Source of the DNA: Streptomyces fungicidicus
GTDB lineage: Bacteria > Actinomycetota > Actinomycetes > Streptomycetales > Streptomycetaceae
DNA length: 64,000 bases
Reading direction: 5' to 3'
Assembly (NCBI RefSeq): GCF_003665435.1
Contig: NZ_CP023407.1
Location: 5,133,501 to 5,197,500 of the forward strand
The notes beneath the pieces were generated by a model. That model searched no databases. It was not told the DNA's origin and was given only the letters and a program-made list of their open reading frames with translations. Positions 8,697 to 16,523 of this stretch are shown here, piece after piece; position 1 is the first letter of the stretch, and each line of letters begins with the position of its first letter. The translations under genes were made by a program, and so were the position numbers.

Positions 8697-9065
8697 GTGC
8701 AACTCGAAGCGCACGCCCCGTCCGTACCGCCTTCCGCCACGATCCCCAAGCCCGGCTCCACGGAGGACCCGACCTTGACTCCGCTCACCGCGCTCACCGC
8801 GCTCGACGACGCCATCGAGAACCTCGGCGTACCCGTCCCGTGCCGCTCCTACGACCCGGAGGTCTTCTTCGCCGAGTCGCCGGCGGACGTCGAGTACGCC
8901 AAGTCCCTCTGCCGCACCTGCCCGCTGGTCGAGGCCTGCCTCGCCGGCGCCAAGGAGCGGCGTGAGCCCTGGGGCGTCTGGGGTGGCGAGCTGTTCGTCC
9001 AGGGCGTCGTCGTCGCCCGGAAGCGGCCGCGTGGCCGCCCGCGCAAGAACCCGGTCACGGCATGA
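8697..9065 (+). CDS. wblC: WblC/WhiB7 iron-sulfur transcription regulator of intrinsic antibiotic resistance
   Basis: A 122-residue WhiB-like protein. Cys49, Cys72, Cys75 and Cys81 form the [4Fe-4S] ligand set, followed by the GVWGG turn (93-97) and a C-terminal AT hook RPRGRPRK (110-117). The AT hook is specific to WhiB7/WblC among Wbl proteins. The family partners the primary sigma factor and activates drug-resistance and ribosome-protection genes after translation inhibitors. The GTG start has GAGGAAG upstream. The place next to uvrD2 is as in mycobacteria. Regulation appears twofold: an AT-rich autoregulatory promoter and the attenuated leader. Confidence 0.95.
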   Translation: MQLEAHAPSVPPSATIPKPGSTEDPTLTPLTALTALDDAIENLGVPVPCRSYDPEVFFAESPADVEYAKSLCRTCPLVEACLAGAKERREPWGVWGGELFVQGVVVARKRPRGRPRKNPVTA

Positions 9066-9385
9066 ACGCCCCAGGAACGATCGACCGCCCCCTCACGCAC
9101 GACCCCCAGAAGCAGGCCCCGATGATGCCGTCCACTCACGAGCCCGCGGGCTCCGCGACCGAAGACTTCACCACCAGTGGTGCGAACGACTCGCGCCAGA
9201 ACAGGACCCGAGAGATGCAACTCATCCCAGAAGCCCTGGCCCGTGCGCATATGCACGAGCGGCTGCAGGACGCGCAGCGGGAACGCCAGGCCGTGGGCCT
9301 GGTGACCGCTCGCCGGATGCAGCGCCGGGCCGAGCGCGCCTCGCGGCGCGCCCGCCGCGCGCTCGCCATGGCGGTCATGCAGTAA
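9062..9385 (+). CDS. Small conserved basic protein of unknown function, translationally coupled to wblC
   Basis: A 107-residue protein whose ATG overlaps the wblC stop codon (ATGA), so the two are almost certainly co-translated. The first half is low in complexity. The second half is an Arg/Ala-rich helix (residues ~55-100) with a strong positive charge, possibly nucleic-acid or ribosome binding. No known domain is visible. Coupling to wblC suggests a role in the same antibiotic response, which is inference. Confidence 0.75.
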   Translation: MNAPGTIDRPLTHDPQKQAPMMPSTHEPAGSATEDFTTSGANDSRQNRTREMQLIPEALARAHMHERLQDAQRERQAVGLVTARRMQRRAERASRRARRALAMAVMQ

Positions 9386-9435
9386 GCGAACCCATCTGAA
9401 GCAGAGGCCTCCCCCAGCCGGAGGCCCGGCTCTCC

Positions 9436-9475
9436 CCGCGGGGGCCGGTCCGTGTGAACGGACCGGCCCCCGCGG
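9436..9475 (+). terminator. Terminator of the wblC operon
   Basis: An 18-bp perfect inverted repeat (9436-9453 and 9458-9475, CCGCGGGGGCCGGTCCGT) with a GTGA tetraloop follows the wblC-coupled gene by 50 bases. Confidence 0.85.
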
Positions 9476-9521
9476 TGCGTTGCACCGGGCGGGCCGCCGG
9501 GAACGGCGTTATCGTCGCCGG

Positions 9522-9731
9522 GTGACGAGTCATCCCGGTGGCAGTGACGACGAGGGCTCCGCCACGGAGCCCGAGCCGCTGGTGTGCGCCCGCTGCGGCC
9601 TCCGAGCCGAGGGGCCGCGGCCGACCTGGACCCTCTCCGTCGAGAACGGCGCCCGCCGCCACTACTGCGAGAGGTGCTCCCGCGACAATCTGCGGGCGAT
9701 CGAGGGACGGCTGGACTCGCGGTGGTGGTAG
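9522..9731 (+). CDS. Small zinc-ribbon protein
   Basis: A 69-residue protein with two CxxC pairs (CARC and CERC) separated by about 27 residues, typical of a zinc ribbon. The GTG start leaves a short acidic N-terminus before the ribbon. It ends 35 bases before the convergent AarF gene. Function unknown; the fold suggests protein or nucleic-acid binding. Confidence 0.7.
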   Translation: MTSHPGGSDDEGSATEPEPLVCARCGLRAEGPRPTWTLSVENGARRHYCERCSRDNLRAIEGRLDSRWW

Positions 9732-9765
9732 TGACGTCCCGTCCCTGATTCGCCCGCCCGGTACG

Positions 9766-11133
9766 TCACGCCGGGGCGGCCGGTTCCCGGGCCGCCGGCT
9801 CCTCCGGGAGGAAGCCGGGCAGCCACTCCTCCAGCTCCTCCCGCAGCCGCACCGTCGCCCCCAGCTGACAGAGCACGCCGATCGTGCTCAGGGTCACCCG
9901 GTGGATCAGCAGGTAGGCGGGGGGCAGGTTGAGCCGCTTGGCCAGCTGGTAGGCGGGCGAGCGGGGATCCGCTATGCGGGCCGCCTGGCCCCGCATCCAG
10001 CCCCGGGTGAAGGTGAACTCGCCGACCTGGGCCGGCTCGATGATCGGCAGCAGGTAGTCGAGGACGGCGTCGGGGTCCAGCTCGATGGACTCCTTGACGA
10101 AGCCCTCCGCGCAGAGCATCTCGTAGACGGCCTCCGCCTCGCCGTCCAGCGTCATCCGCAGCGCCTCCCCGATGGGCTCGGGAAGCCCGCCCGGAAGCCG
10201 GTCGACGGTGCCGAAGTCCAGGACGCCGAGCCGCCAGTCGTCCTCGCCCTCCGGACCGCCGGGCAGCAGACGGAAGTTGCCGGGGTGGGGGTCCGCGTGC
10301 AGCAGACCGGTGCGGGCGGGGCCGGAGAACAGGAAGCGGGCCAGGAGCTGTCCCGCCCGGTCGCGCTGCTGTTCCGTGCCGTCCGAGATGACCTCCGACA
10401 GCGGTACGCCGTCCATCCACTCGGTGACCAGCACCTGCTCGCACTGGTGGACCACGTCCGGCACGACGACGTCGGGGTCGTCCGCGAACTCCTCGGCGTG
10501 GGCCCGCTGGGCCTGGGCCTCCAGGCCGTAGTCCAGCTCCTCCGAGACACGGTCCTTGAGCTCCGTGATCAGCGGCTTGACGTCCATGCCGGGGATCAGC
10601 GGACCCAGCAGACGGGCGAAGCGGCTCAGCTGGTTCAGGTCGGAGAGCAGGGCCTCGCCGGCGCCCGGGTACTGCACCTTGACCGCCACCTCGCGGCCGT
10701 CGTGCCAGACACCCCGGTGCACCTGCCCGATCGAGGCCGCCGCGGACGGCTTGTCCTCGAACTCGAGGAAGAGCTCCTGCCAGCCCTCGCCCAGCCGCTC
10801 CTCCAGCACCCCGTGCACGGTGCGGGTCGGCATCGGCGGCGCCGCCTCCTGGAGCTTGGTCAGCGCCGCACGGTAGGGACCGGCGACCTCTTCCGGCAGG
10901 GCGGACTCGAACACCGAGAGGGCCTGGCCGAACTTCATCGCGCCGCCCTTCAGCTCCCCGAGCACCTTGAAGAGCTGCTCGGCGGTGCGCTGCTGGAGTT
11001 CGCGGCCGACAAGCTCCGCGGACTCGCCCACGATCCGCTTGCCGAGTCCCCAGGTCGCCCGTCCGGCGAAGCCGAGCGGAAGCGCGGCCAGCTTGGCGGT
11101 CCGGGTGACCGCCTTCCGGGGAAGATCAGACAT
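9766..11133 (-). CDS. AarF/UbiB/ABC1-family atypical kinase
   Basis: A 455-residue ABC1/ADCK/UbiB kinase-like ATPase. The family marker KFGQ is at 67-70. It is followed by an AAASIGQVH nucleotide loop, VKVQYP with the ATP-binding lysine, an EELDYGLEA motif, HADPHPGNF (catalytic loop) and LDFGTV (metal-binding Asp). UbiB proteins support isoprenoid quinone biosynthesis or lipid handling. Streptomyces makes menaquinone, so the substrate here is unknown. The start overlaps the ThiF-like gene's stop by 8 bases, so the two are translated together. A mycobacterial homologue sits next to whiB7, giving conserved synteny. GGAGG precedes the ATG. Confidence 0.9.
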   Translation of the reverse strand: MSDLPRKAVTRTAKLAALPLGFAGRATWGLGKRIVGESAELVGRELQQRTAEQLFKVLGELKGGAMKFGQALSVFESALPEEVAGPYRAALTKLQEAAPPMPTRTVHGVLEERLGEGWQELFLEFEDKPSAAASIGQVHRGVWHDGREVAVKVQYPGAGEALLSDLNQLSRFARLLGPLIPGMDVKPLITELKDRVSEELDYGLEAQAQRAHAEEFADDPDVVVPDVVHQCEQVLVTEWMDGVPLSEVISDGTEQQRDRAGQLLARFLFSGPARTGLLHADPHPGNFRLLPGGPEGEDDWRLGVLDFGTVDRLPGGLPEPIGEALRMTLDGEAEAVYEMLCAEGFVKESIELDPDAVLDYLLPIIEPAQVGEFTFTRGWMRGQAARIADPRSPAYQLAKRLNLPPAYLLIHRVTLSTIGVLCQLGATVRLREELEEWLPGFLPEEPAAREPAAPA

Positions 11134-12352
11134 GCGCCCTCCAAGTCCCTGCCGGCCGCTCCGCGTCCGCTGTGCGGCGCAGCTCCTCCGCCGGCCCGTG
11201 CACCGCCATTGTCTCGTGGGACTCCCCGTTTCCGGGTGTGAGTTCTCCCTTACCTTTCTCCGGACCGCTCCGCGCGGCCCCGCACGCGCAGTCGGCATGG
11301 GGCCAGACCGGCCGTGCGTGCCAGTCCAGCGCGGGCACGGAGACCTCCCAGCGGGCGCCGGCGCTGGACGGGGTCCGGCCGTCCAGGAACATCAGCGCGT
11401 GGGCGGCGGCCAGTCCGGCCACCGTTGTGGCCAGCGTCAGATCGCAGGCACCGACCCGGCGCTGCCGTCCGGAGCGCCACTGGGCGACCAGGCGCGGCCA
11501 GGTCGGGTCCCGGTCGGCGCGGTCCTGCTGGAGACAGCCCGCGCAGCTCGTCTCGCCGGGCAGCACGAGCGGTCCGACGACACCGGTTCCCTCCGCGACG
11601 CCGGCGTAGAGGTGGGGTGTGCCCGAGGACAGCAGGGTTTCGGCTGCCGCCGGGTCGGGCGCGTGGACGGCGACGTCGTCCCGCGGGGCGAGGATCACCA
11701 GGGAGAAGCCGGGATGACCCTCCTGGAGCGGGGTCCGGTCGGCCCGGCGCGGCGGCCGGTCCGGTGCGGCCCGGCGTGCGGCGCGGCGGGCCGCCTCGTC
11801 CCTGCGGTCGCCGACGGCCTCGGCGGGCAGTCCGCCCGGCGCGACGTCCCACGGCTCGACCTTCCCGACGTCGCGCACGTCGACCTCGCCGACCCCGGCC
11901 CCCGACAACAGCGCCGCGAGCGCGGCGCCCACCCGTCCCGCGCCTCTCACCTGCACCCGCATGCTGCGGCGGGCCGCGAGCCGGCGCAGCGGATCGCCCG
12001 GTGCGGAGGTGGTCAGGGCGAGGGACGCCAGGTCCGGGCGGAGCCGGTCGAGCACGTCCGTCTTCCCGCGCAGGGCGTCGGCGTCCGGCCCGCCGCCCCG
12101 GGAGTCGTCCAGGAGCCCGGCCCGCGACAGCCGTCCCACCAGCCGGTCCACATGGCCCTCGGGCAGATCCATCCGCCGCGCCTCCTGCCGCAGGAGGCCG
12201 AGACCGCGGGTGCCGTTGAGAAGGTCGAGGAAGCTGCCCGTGGCGGTGTCCACCGGGCCCAGCGTCAGCGCGTGCGCCGGTGTCATCCCGAACTGGACGG
12301 TGTTGAGATCGCGCCAGCCGCGCCGGAGCGCGGGCTTGACCGTCGGATGCAT
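11126..12352 (-). CDS. ThiF/E1-like protein with a putative RiPP-recognition-type N-terminus
   Basis: A 408-residue protein. The N-terminal ~95 residues look like a small winged-helix domain (VQFGMTP...GPVDTATGSFLDLL...HVDRLVGRLSRAGLLDD). A Rossmann E1-like domain with GAGRVG near the nucleotide site follows. Cys pairs CAGC and CACG could hold a structural zinc, as in ThiF/MoeB. This order resembles the E1-like partner of cyclodehydratases in azole/azoline peptide clusters, but no YcaO, precursor peptide or transporter is nearby. The ATG at 12352 was chosen for its GGGGGCC ribosome site and the conserved N-terminus. The reaction it catalyses is unknown. Confidence 0.72.
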   Translation of the reverse strand: MHPTVKPALRRGWRDLNTVQFGMTPAHALTLGPVDTATGSFLDLLNGTRGLGLLRQEARRMDLPEGHVDRLVGRLSRAGLLDDSRGGGPDADALRGKTDVLDRLRPDLASLALTTSAPGDPLRRLAARRSMRVQVRGAGRVGAALAALLSGAGVGEVDVRDVGKVEPWDVAPGGLPAEAVGDRRDEAARRAARRAAPDRPPRRADRTPLQEGHPGFSLVILAPRDDVAVHAPDPAAAETLLSSGTPHLYAGVAEGTGVVGPLVLPGETSCAGCLQQDRADRDPTWPRLVAQWRSGRQRRVGACDLTLATTVAGLAAAHALMFLDGRTPSSAGARWEVSVPALDWHARPVWPHADCACGAARSGPEKGKGELTPGNGESHETMAVHGPAEELRRTADAERPAGTWRAHV

Positions 12353-12457
12353 GACCGGCCCCCGTACGTCGTGGATCGTCCCCGTGGAGCGGGCGAGTCC
12401 CTCGTGGGTCGCCCGACGCCTGCCAGCATGCCCGCAGGGCCCGCGGGCCGCAGAAAG

Positions 12458-12466
12458 TTGTCCACA
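12458..12466 (+). promoter_or_regulatory. DnaA-box sequence between the ThiF-like and DUF45 genes
   Basis: An exact TTGTCCACA, the preferred Streptomyces DnaA box, lies in the 216-base divergent intergenic region. Binding by DnaA is not shown by the sequence alone. Confidence 0.4.
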
Positions 12467-12568
12467 GGCGAGGGGATTCATCGTACAAATCCGGCGCCCG
12501 GTGGCGGTATCGGCGGGGAACCGTCCCGGAGTCAAGACTTCCCCGTGTGCAGCGGGTAACGTCGGGGC

Positions 12569-13165
12569 GTGCCCGCCGACCCACTGCACCGCGCCGGAAT
12601 GTCACAGCGCAGCGCGACGAGCCAGCCGACGAACGGCTCGCGGGCGAGCGTGATCGAGGTCCGCAGGAGCGCCCGCCGACGCAGGACGGTCTCCGCGTAC
12701 CGCGAGGGCGATCGCACCGTCGTGCTCATCCCCGCCCGGATGTCCGAGGCGGAGGAGCAGCGCTGGGTGACCGTCATGCTCGACAAACTGGCCGCGCAGG
12801 AGAGCAGGCGGACACTCGGGGACGCCGAGCTGTCCGAGCGCGCCCGGCGGCTGTCGGAGCAGTACTTCGGCGGGCGGGCCGAAGCCGCCTCGGTGCGCTG
12901 GGTGACCAACCAGAACACGCGCTGGGGCTCCTGCACCCCGTCCGAGCGGAGCATCCGGCTGTCGCACCGGCTGCAGGGTATGCCCGAGTACGTCGTCGAC
13001 TACGTCCTCTGCCACGAACTCGCGCACCTGTTGGTGCCCGGTCACGGGCCCCGGTTCTGGCGGCTGCTGGAGGCGTACCCGAAGACCGAGCGGGCCCGTG
13101 GCTATCTCGAGGGGGTCGTCGCGGCCGAGCGGCTGCCGCACGTGCCCGGAGCGCGTGATTCCTGA
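12569..13165 (+). CDS. YgjP/DUF45 family (M48-like) zinc metallopeptidase
   Basis: A 198-residue zincin of the DUF45/YgjP group. The catalytic motif HELAH is at 149-153 with a third histidine in GHG at 159. The family signature TRWGSCTPSERSIRLSHRL is at 118-136. The group is structurally related to SprT/Wss1 proteases that act on DNA-protein crosslinks, but its substrate is unproven. The first GTG was taken as the start; ATG at 12599 (188 residues) is an alternative. It is divergent from the ThiF-like/AarF pair and its presence among repair genes may be meaningful. Confidence 0.82.
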   Translation: MPADPLHRAGMSQRSATSQPTNGSRASVIEVRRSARRRRTVSAYREGDRTVVLIPARMSEAEEQRWVTVMLDKLAAQESRRTLGDAELSERARRLSEQYFGGRAEAASVRWVTNQNTRWGSCTPSERSIRLSHRLQGMPEYVVDYVLCHELAHLLVPGHGPRFWRLLEAYPKTERARGYLEGVVAAERLPHVPGARDS

Positions 13166-13316
13166 GGGCGCGGCGCCCGGGCGCGGTCCCCGGTGAGCGC
13201 ACCGTAGGCCCGCGTACGCGTTGTGTACCGGGTCTGTCCCGACTCCGTCCGGTGTCGGAGTTTGCCGTTAGCCTGGCGCGACGCACTCACATTCGGGATG
13301 GGGGACGGTCGTACGC

Positions 13317-14999
13317 ATGGCCAGGGAATTCCAACGCGGCCACAAGGCCAGGATCAGTGACCTCACGGCGGGGACGGATCTGTACGTAGGTGTGCAGATC
13401 TCCGGCCCGGGGCTGACCTTCGACATCAGCTGCTTCGGCCTCGACGCCGACGAGCGGCTCTCGGACGACCGGTACTTCGTCTTCTACAACCAGCCGAAGT
13501 CCCCCGAGGAGTCCGTCCAGCTCCTGGGCGCGCAGGCCGGCGACACCGAGTCGTTCCGCGTGACGCTGGACCGGATCCCGCAGCAGATCAGGAAGCTGTC
13601 CTTCACGGCGACCCTCGACGGCGCCGGGCAGATGTCGCAGATCGGCCCCGGCTACATCCGTATCGTCGCCGGCGGCGAGGAAGTGGCCCGGTACCCGTTC
13701 AGCGGTTCGGAGTTCTCCACCGAGCGGGCCGTGATGCTGGGTGACTTCTACTTCAAGGACGTCTGGCGCTTCGCCGCCGTCGGACAGGGCTTCGACGGCG
13801 GTCTCGACGCGCTGCTGAAGAACTTCGGCGGCGAGGTGGCCGAGGAAGAGCCAGCCGCCCCTCAGCAGCCGCAGCCCGGCGGAGCCGCCCCCGGTTTCGC
13901 CCCGCCCGCCCAGACCGCCGCGCCGCCCGCGTTCGGCGCGCCCGCCGGCGGCCCCCCGCCCGCGCCCGCTCCGGCCCCCGCGCCCCAGCCCGCCGCGCAG
14001 GGCTTCACACCGCCGCCGGCCCCCGCACCCCCGGCCCCCCCGGTGCACGCCGCGCCGACCATCGTCGCCCCGCTGCACACCCCTCCCGGCGGCTCCCAGG
14101 TGCCGCCCCCGGCACCGGCCCCCGCGCCCTACGGACAGCCGGGCCAGCAGCCGCCGCCGTACGGCCAGAGCGCCCCGCCGCCCCCGGGATACGGCCAGCC
14201 GGGGGCCCCGCACGCCCCCGCCCCGCCGCCCGGCTACGGACAACCGACGCCCCCTCCCGGCTACGGCCAGCAGCCCCCGCCCGGACAGGTGCCCCACCAG
14301 CAGGCCCCGTACGGCGCTCCCCAGGCCGCACCGCAGGCTCCCGGCGTGCTCGGCGCGCTCCAGCAGTTCAAGGAGACGCCCACCGGCCAGCGCTGGACCC
14401 AGCAGAACAAGAAGCTCGTCCGCGCGGACCTCGGCATCGGCGGGCAGCCCGTGCTGGCCCGGCAGGGCAGCATGGTGCTCTACCAGGGCAAGGTCGAATT
14501 CAGCTACAAGGGCGCCGGCTTCTCCGGCCGCATCGTGGGCAACGCCACCGGCCAGGAGATGCAGCTGATGCGCTGCACCGGCCAGGGCCAGGTGTTCTTC
14601 GCCGAGGACTCCACGATGCTGCACCCGATCGAGCTCCAGGGCGACGCCGTGTGCGTCTCCGCGGAGAACGTCCTCGCCTTCGACGAGGGCCTCCAGTACG
14701 AGGTCCGCCGCATCGAGGGCCACGGCATCCCGGGCGGCGCGCTGTTCACGATGCAGTTCCAGGGCACCGGCACGATCGTCGTGAAGACCCACGGCACGCC
14801 CGTGGTGCTGCCGGTCACGCCCACCACCTTCGCCGACTGCAACGCCGTGGTCGCCTGGTCGGCCGCCTCCCAGGTGGTCGTCTCCAGCCAGGTGCGGATG
14901 CGCCGCAACTCCTACCCCGGCGACACGGGGGAGAGCGTCAACCTGCAGTTCCGGGGCGCACCCGGCAACTTCATCGTCGTCCAGCCGTACGAGATCTGA
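13317..14999 (+). CDS. TerD-AIM24 fusion protein with a Pro/Gln/Tyr-rich linker
   Basis: A 560-residue three-part protein. Residues ~1-180 form a TerD domain, a calcium-binding fold of tellurite and stress resistance proteins (GLTFDISCFGLDADERLSDD). Residues ~180-345 are a disordered Pro/Ala/Gln linker ending in repeated PPGYGQ units. Residues ~350-560 are an AIM24-type beta-rich domain (RQGSMVLYQGKVEF...QPYEI). The two following genes encode stand-alone AIM24 proteins. The linker could let many copies cluster or reach a surface. TerD proteins of Streptomyces affect differentiation and oxidative stress; the exact role of this fusion is unknown. Confidence 0.85.
   Translation: MAREFQRGHKARISDLTAGTDLYVGVQISGPGLTFDISCFGLDADERLSDDRYFVFYNQPKSPEESVQLLGAQAGDTESFRVTLDRIPQQIRKLSFTATLDGAGQMSQIGPGYIRIVAGGEEVARYPFSGSEFSTERAVMLGDFYFKDVWRFAAVGQGFDGGLDALLKNFGGEVAEEEPAAPQQPQPGGAAPGFAPPAQTAAPPAFGAPAGGPPPAPAPAPAPQPAAQGFTPPPAPAPPAPPVHAAPTIVAPLHTPPGGSQVPPPAPAPAPYGQPGQQPPPYGQSAPPPPGYGQPGAPHAPAPPPGYGQPTPPPGYGQQPPPGQVPHQQAPYGAPQAAPQAPGVLGALQQFKETPTGQRWTQQNKKLVRADLGIGGQPVLARQGSMVLYQGKVEFSYKGAGFSGRIVGNATGQEMQLMRCTGQGQVFFAEDSTMLHPIELQGDAVCVSAENVLAFDEGLQYEVRRIEGHGIPGGALFTMQFQGTGTIVVKTHGTPVVLPVTPTTFADCNAVVAWSAASQVVVSSQVRMRRNSYPGDTGESVNLQFRGAPGNFIVVQPYEI
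14127..14310 (+). repeat. In-frame tandem repeats coding for PPGYGQ-like units
   Basis: Within the TerD-AIM24 linker, imperfect repeats encode PYGQ, PPYGQ, PPPGYGQ, PPPGYGQ and PPPGYGQ. They resemble prion-like or phase-separating low-complexity segments and may vary in copy number between strains. Confidence 0.7.
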
Positions 15000-15010
15000 G
15001 GGAGCCCGTC

Positions 15011-15691
15011 ATGAACCAGCCACTCGCGGGCTTCGCCCCCGCCCCCGTCACCGCCCGCATGGAGAACCACGGCAACCACATGCTGAAGGTCGCCATGCAG
15101 ACCGGGCACGACCTTCTCGCCCGCGTCGGCTCGATGGTCGCCTACGAGGGCTTCGTCCAGTACGAGCCCAACCCGCCGGCCGTGCGCCAGATCGCCAAGG
15201 ACTGGCTCACCGGTGAGGGCGCGCCGCTGATGAAGTGCTCCGGCGACGGCCTGCTCTACCTCGCCGACTACGGCGCCAACGTGGTCGTGATCAACCTCAA
15301 CGGCGACGGCATCTCCGTCAACGCCACCAACCTGCTCGCCTTCGACGCCCATCTCACCTGGGGCGTGGAGCGGGTCAAGGGCCTGGCCAAGTTCGCCGGA
15401 CAGGGGCTGTGGAACACCAAGATCTCCGGGCAGGGCTGGGTCGCGCTGACCTCGCGCGGCAAGCCGATCGTCGTCGACTGCGGCGGCGGTGACGACGAGA
15501 CATACGTCGACCCGGACGCCCTGGTCGCCTGGTCCCCGAACCTCAAGGTGAAGGGCAAGCGCAGCTTCCGCGCCCAGTCGCTGATCGGCCGCGGCAGCGG
15601 CGAGGCCTACCAGATGGCCTTCTCCGGTCAGGGCATCGTCGTCGTCCAGCCCAGTGAGGACAGCACCGACCGTCTCCGGGTCCGGGGCTGA
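15011..15691 (+). CDS. AIM24 family protein (first stand-alone copy)
   Basis: A 226-residue AIM24/TraP-like protein made almost entirely of the beta-rich domain. The motifs LLARVGSMVAYEGFVQY and GQGIVVVQPSE parallel the C-terminal half of the preceding fusion. There is no signal peptide or membrane segment. The ATG is 11 bases after the upstream stop, with GGGAGC nearby, so this is one operon. Yeast AIM24 affects mitochondrial inner-membrane architecture; the bacterial function is unknown. Confidence 0.85.
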   Translation: MNQPLAGFAPAPVTARMENHGNHMLKVAMQTGHDLLARVGSMVAYEGFVQYEPNPPAVRQIAKDWLTGEGAPLMKCSGDGLLYLADYGANVVVINLNGDGISVNATNLLAFDAHLTWGVERVKGLAKFAGQGLWNTKISGQGWVALTSRGKPIVVDCGGGDDETYVDPDALVAWSPNLKVKGKRSFRAQSLIGRGSGEAYQMAFSGQGIVVVQPSEDSTDRLRVRG

Positions 15692-15708
15692 GGGGGAGCA
15701 ACCACATC

Positions 15709-16464
15709 ATGCAGAGCCCGCTTTTCGCCTTCAACGACCAGCAGACCCAGGAGCGCTGGAGCCTGCAGAACCAGCAGATGCTCCGCGTAGCCCTGGAGGG
15801 CCACGACGACATCCTCGCCCGCAAGGGCAGCATGGTCGCCTACCAGGGGCTCATGGAGTTCGACGCCGAGTTCCAGAGCAACAGCGCGTCACGCGCGCGT
15901 GCCCACACCGGCGAGGGACTCGACCTGATGCGCTGCCACGGGCAGGGCACCGTCTACCTCGCCAACCTCGCCCAGCGCATCCACATCATGGAGGTGGATC
16001 ACGACGGGCTGACCGTCGACAGCAGCTATGTGCTCGCGATGGACTCCTCGCTGCACCACGAGGTGATCGCCGTCGACAGCCTGTACGGCATCTCCGGCTC
16101 CGGGAAGTACCAGCTCAACATCACCGGCAGCGGCAAGGTCGCCCTGATGACCTCGGGCATGCCGCTGCTGATGCAGGTGACGCCGGACAAGTACGTCAAC
16201 TGCGACGCCGACGCGATCGTCGCCTGGTCCACCTCGCTGCGCGTGCAGATGCAGGCCCAGACCCACTCCTCCGGGGTGTGGCGGCGGCGCGGCAGCACCG
16301 GTGAGGGCTGGGAGCTCAGCTTCATGGGCAGCGGCTTCGCGCTCGTCCAGCCCAGCGAGCTGCTGCCGCCGCAGAACGCCCAGATCGGCTCGGGTCTCGC
16401 CGCCCAGTACGGCATGGGCCAGCAGGGCGCCCGCGGTCAGAACCAGGGCAACGTCTGGAGCTGA
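15709..16464 (+). CDS. AIM24 family protein (second stand-alone copy)
   Basis: A 251-residue AIM24-domain protein, paralogous to its two upstream neighbours. It shares the ILARKGSMVAYQGLMEF start motif and the GSGFALVQPSEL ending. A short Gln/Gly-rich tail follows residue ~230. AGGGGGAGC before the ATG is a good ribosome site. It is the last gene of the operon and is followed by a strong hairpin. Confidence 0.85.
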   Translation: MQSPLFAFNDQQTQERWSLQNQQMLRVALEGHDDILARKGSMVAYQGLMEFDAEFQSNSASRARAHTGEGLDLMRCHGQGTVYLANLAQRIHIMEVDHDGLTVDSSYVLAMDSSLHHEVIAVDSLYGISGSGKYQLNITGSGKVALMTSGMPLLMQVTPDKYVNCDADAIVAWSTSLRVQMQAQTHSSGVWRRRGSTGEGWELSFMGSGFALVQPSELLPPQNAQIGSGLAAQYGMGQQGARGQNQGNVWS

Positions 16465-16473
16465 CGAGAACGC

Positions 16474-16523
16474 GCACAGGGGTGAGGGGCGACCGCCGCG
16501 GCGGCCGCCCCTCACCCCTGTGC
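16474..16523. terminator. Bidirectional terminator between the AIM24 operon and the NUDIX gene
   Basis: Perfect 18-bp arms (16474-16491 and 16506-16523, GCACAGGGGTGAGGGGCG) with a 14-base GC-rich loop lie exactly between two convergent stop codons. Confidence 0.85.

Noticed and set aside
9766..12352. A full RiPP cluster around the ThiF-like gene
   Set aside because: No YcaO, precursor peptide, protease partner of known type or exporter lies nearby, so only the E1-like protein can be supported.
14127..14310. CRISPR-like short repeats
   Set aside because: They are in-frame coding repeats for PYGQ units within a gene, without spacers.
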